64,000 nucleotides of DNA. It comes from an uncultured Buttiauxella sp. (GTDB lineage: Bacteria > Pseudomonadota > Gammaproteobacteria > Enterobacterales > Enterobacteriaceae). Below, one piece after another: positions 62,163 through 64,000 of the stretch. The first letter of the stretch is position 1; each line of letters begins with the position of its first letter. The notes under the pieces were generated by a model. That model saw only the letters and a list, made by a program, of their open reading frames with translations, did not search any database and was not told where the DNA came from. The stretch lies in the NCBI GenBank assembly GCA_946480445.1, contig CAMLJN010000012.1, forward strand, positions 1 through 64,000. The letters run 5' to 3'. The position numbers were made by a program, and so were the translations under genes.

Positions 62163-63251
62163 ATGAGCTATCTATTTCTTTTCATTCTTTTGCTGCCGTT
62201 TAAACTCATCGGCAAGCTGTTTTATAAGAAAACCGGCCGGAATCTTATGATTCAAACGGCCAAGATCGGCGACTTTGTGAATGTTACGCCATTGCTTGCA
62301 CATCTTAAACACAGCGATGTGCTCATCAGTAAAGCGGTGCTTCCTCTGGCACAACACGACGAAACTATCGAGACAATTTTTCTGATCGAAGAACATAAAA
62401 AAAGTCTGTGGGGCAAGTTTCGCCTGGCGTTCAGGCTGATGAACCGATATGAAAATGTTTATCTCCTGCAGCCCAACAGCACCAACCTTTTCTTCGCCGC
62501 CGCCTGCAACGCCGCAAATAAACAATTTTTAAGTATCTATACCCGCCGCTGGTATCACGCTCCGTTTTACCTGACCGCCGATGGGGTTGTTGAACACGGT
62601 AAATACACTTTAAGCGTCGATAACAACTTAAAATTAGCCGATCGCAATCTGACCTGGCAAGATAGCCCGAAGCACGCTACAAAGCCATTAAGAGTTCCTG
62701 ACTCGTATCCCGAGATGTTAGATCGCCAAAACGTCATTAAGATTGGTTTAAGCATTTCTGCGGGAAATAAAGCTAAAACGATCCCACCAGTCATATGGCA
62801 ACGAGTATTTGAAGCGCTCAAGGACTTACCCTGCGTATACTACATTTTTGGTTCAATAAATGAGCAGGTATGGTTGGACGATCTGGTAAAACTGACTGGT
62901 GAGCGCACCGATTTCGTGAATATGATCGGTTCGGTTAAGTTAGAAGACCTGCCTCACGCAATAAGTAAAATGGATTTCTATATTGCATCTGACTCAGGCA
63001 ATATCTATATTGCCGACGCAGTAGGCGTGCCGATCATTCTCATCTACGGCCCGTGTTGTGTAAAAGAACAGCGTCCTTTAGGTGATGTGCTCCTTATCGG
63101 TGATGATGCGAATACCAACTCTTTTGTGTTTGAGACAAGATATTACTTTGATAAGTCTCGCGAGGAATTGTTTGCTTTAAGCGATCAGAGTTTAAGAGAA
63201 ATTCACAGTTTTATTGGCGGAAATCTAAAACGCCCCACTATAGGATCGTAA
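62163..63251 (+). CDS. GT9-family (heptosyltransferase-like) LPS core enzyme
   Basis: It has 362 residues. A hydrophobic basic N-terminus (1-20, LFLFILLLPFKLIGKLFYKK) precedes the GT9 opening IQTAKIGDFVNVTPLL (about 30-45); the C-terminal domain has SAGNKAKTIPPVIWQ and SDSGNIYIADAVGVP with PCCVKEQRP. It starts seven bases after the waaC stop, so it is in the same operon. Which core residue it adds is unclear. Codons are noticeably richer in A/T than in waaF and waaC. Confidence 0.85.
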   Translation: MSYLFLFILLLPFKLIGKLFYKKTGRNLMIQTAKIGDFVNVTPLLAHLKHSDVLISKAVLPLAQHDETIETIFLIEEHKKSLWGKFRLAFRLMNRYENVYLLQPNSTNLFFAAACNAANKQFLSIYTRRWYHAPFYLTADGVVEHGKYTLSVDNNLKLADRNLTWQDSPKHATKPLRVPDSYPEMLDRQNVIKIGLSISAGNKAKTIPPVIWQRVFEALKDLPCVYYIFGSINEQVWLDDLVKLTGERTDFVNMIGSVKLEDLPHAISKMDFYIASDSGNIYIADAVGVPIILIYGPCCVKEQRPLGDVLLIGDDANTNSFVFETRYYFDKSREELFALSDQSLREIHSFIGGNLKRPTIGS

Positions 63252-63342
63252 AAGAGATCTTTATGGGAATGATAAGCTATTGAATGAAAATAAAAATGAG
63301 CCTATTTTCATAAGATTAATGTGATTTTAAAGAGCGCTAGTT

Positions 63343-64000
63343 ATGTCTCAGCCAAAAAAGAAATTTTCTAAGTTAAGACAATGGAATCGTCGACGTAATT
63401 ATTATTTCAAATCACTGCGTATGCGCATAGCCAGGCTGCTATGGGATGATCGTCGCCAGTCTCCATTTAAATTAGATGAGATCAAGAAAATTCTCCTCTT
63501 ACGTGACGATGGTAAGATTGGAGATATGGTAGTTTCCACATTATTAATCCGTGAGATAAGCGCTCGCGGCTACATCATCGACGTACTTGCTACACCAGAG
63601 AATATTCTCGTCATTGAGAACAATCCTTTTATCCGAAGAATCTTCCTGAATAACCAGAAAAACATTGAGAATATTCTTTCTGAAGAAAGATATGATGCGG
63701 TCATTGATATGGGCGATAAAATATCCCCTAAAAGTCTGCGTTTCCTGAAAAAAATAAGCGCAAAAAACAACATTGGATTTAATAAAGAAGCCTATAATAT
63801 TTACAATAAATCTATAGCTTATAATGGTTATGATCGGCATATAACTGCACGTTATTCATTACTCATGGACCAGTTAGAGTTTGTAGGCCATTCCGTCAAC
63901 TATGATTTGCACATCCCGCAGAAAAACCTTTTAAGTGTTTCAAATTATCTTTCTTCCTTGCCAGGAAAATACAACATCGTTATTAACCCTTTTACGGCAA
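63343..64000 (+). CDS. Second GT9-family glycosyltransferase (partial, runs off the right edge)
   Basis: An open frame from ATG at 63343 stays open for 219 codons to the window end. It begins MSQPKKKFSKLRQWNRRR and carries the GT9 N-terminal motif LLRDDGKIGDMVVSTLLIRE (about 51-70), then DVLATPENILVIENNPFI and the YDAVIDMGD segment. It looks like another heptosyltransferase-type core enzyme. A/T-rich codon use suggests a variable part of the core locus. No close ribosome site is evident before the ATG. Confidence 0.8.
   Translation, partial: MSQPKKKFSKLRQWNRRRNYYFKSLRMRIARLLWDDRRQSPFKLDEIKKILLLRDDGKIGDMVVSTLLIREISARGYIIDVLATPENILVIENNPFIRRIFLNNQKNIENILSEERYDAVIDMGDKISPKSLRFLKKISAKNNIGFNKEAYNIYNKSIAYNGYDRHITARYSLLMDQLEFVGHSVNYDLHIPQKNLLSVSNYLSSLPGKYNIVINPFTA

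Overview
This window is a contiguous chromosomal segment from a member of the Enterobacteriaceae. Protein lengths, catalytic motifs and gene order match the Escherichia coli murI-to-cpxRA region and, after a junction at about 46.7 kb, the trmL-to-waaC region. It is not Escherichia or Salmonella. argG lies inside the arginine operon, katG and its neighbours are absent between ppc and metF, an SLC13-type transporter sits where E. coli has cdh, and cpxA is joined directly to trmL. The genus is not settled by the sequence. No insertion sequence, prophage, tRNA or CRISPR array was seen.

Left part (1-22.6 kb): a ribosomal RNA P1 promoter fires off the left edge. Next come murI and btuB (56-base overlap, cobalamin riboswitch, possible MetJ operator), trmA, yijD-fabR, sthA, oxyR with the divergent sRNA gene oxyS, and the argCBGH operon divergent from argE over two ARG boxes. 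These are followed by ppc, metF, metBL and metJ with met boxes, and rpmE.

Middle part (22.8-46.7 kb): priA, cytR, ftsN, hslVU behind a sigma-32-type promoter, and menA, then a decayed lysozyme-like cassette. The rest of this part is rraA, zapB, glpFK-glpX under GlpR/CRP-type sites, fpr, yiiR, yiiQ, tpiA, the SLC13-type permease, sbp, pfkA, fieF, a probable toxin-gene relic, cpxP with its 3'-UTR sRNA CpxQ, and cpxRA.

Right part (46.7-64 kb): trmL facing cysE-gpsA-secB-grxC-yibN, then gpmI-envC-yibQ, two unassigned glycosyltransferase genes, kbl-tdh, and the start of the LPS core locus: hldD-waaF-waaC, a third GT9 gene and a fourth cut by the window edge.

Functionally the window joins methionine and arginine synthesis, B12 uptake, oxidative and envelope stress responses (OxyR/OxyS, Cpx/CpxQ, HslVU), glycerol use and central glycolysis, cell division and LPS inner-core assembly. 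Most genes are core genes. The non-core items are the lysozyme-like relic (30.4-31.0 kb), the toxin-like relic (43.6-43.7 kb), the permease at 38.8 kb, the glycosyltransferase pair at 54.5 kb and the AT-richer tail after 62 kb.
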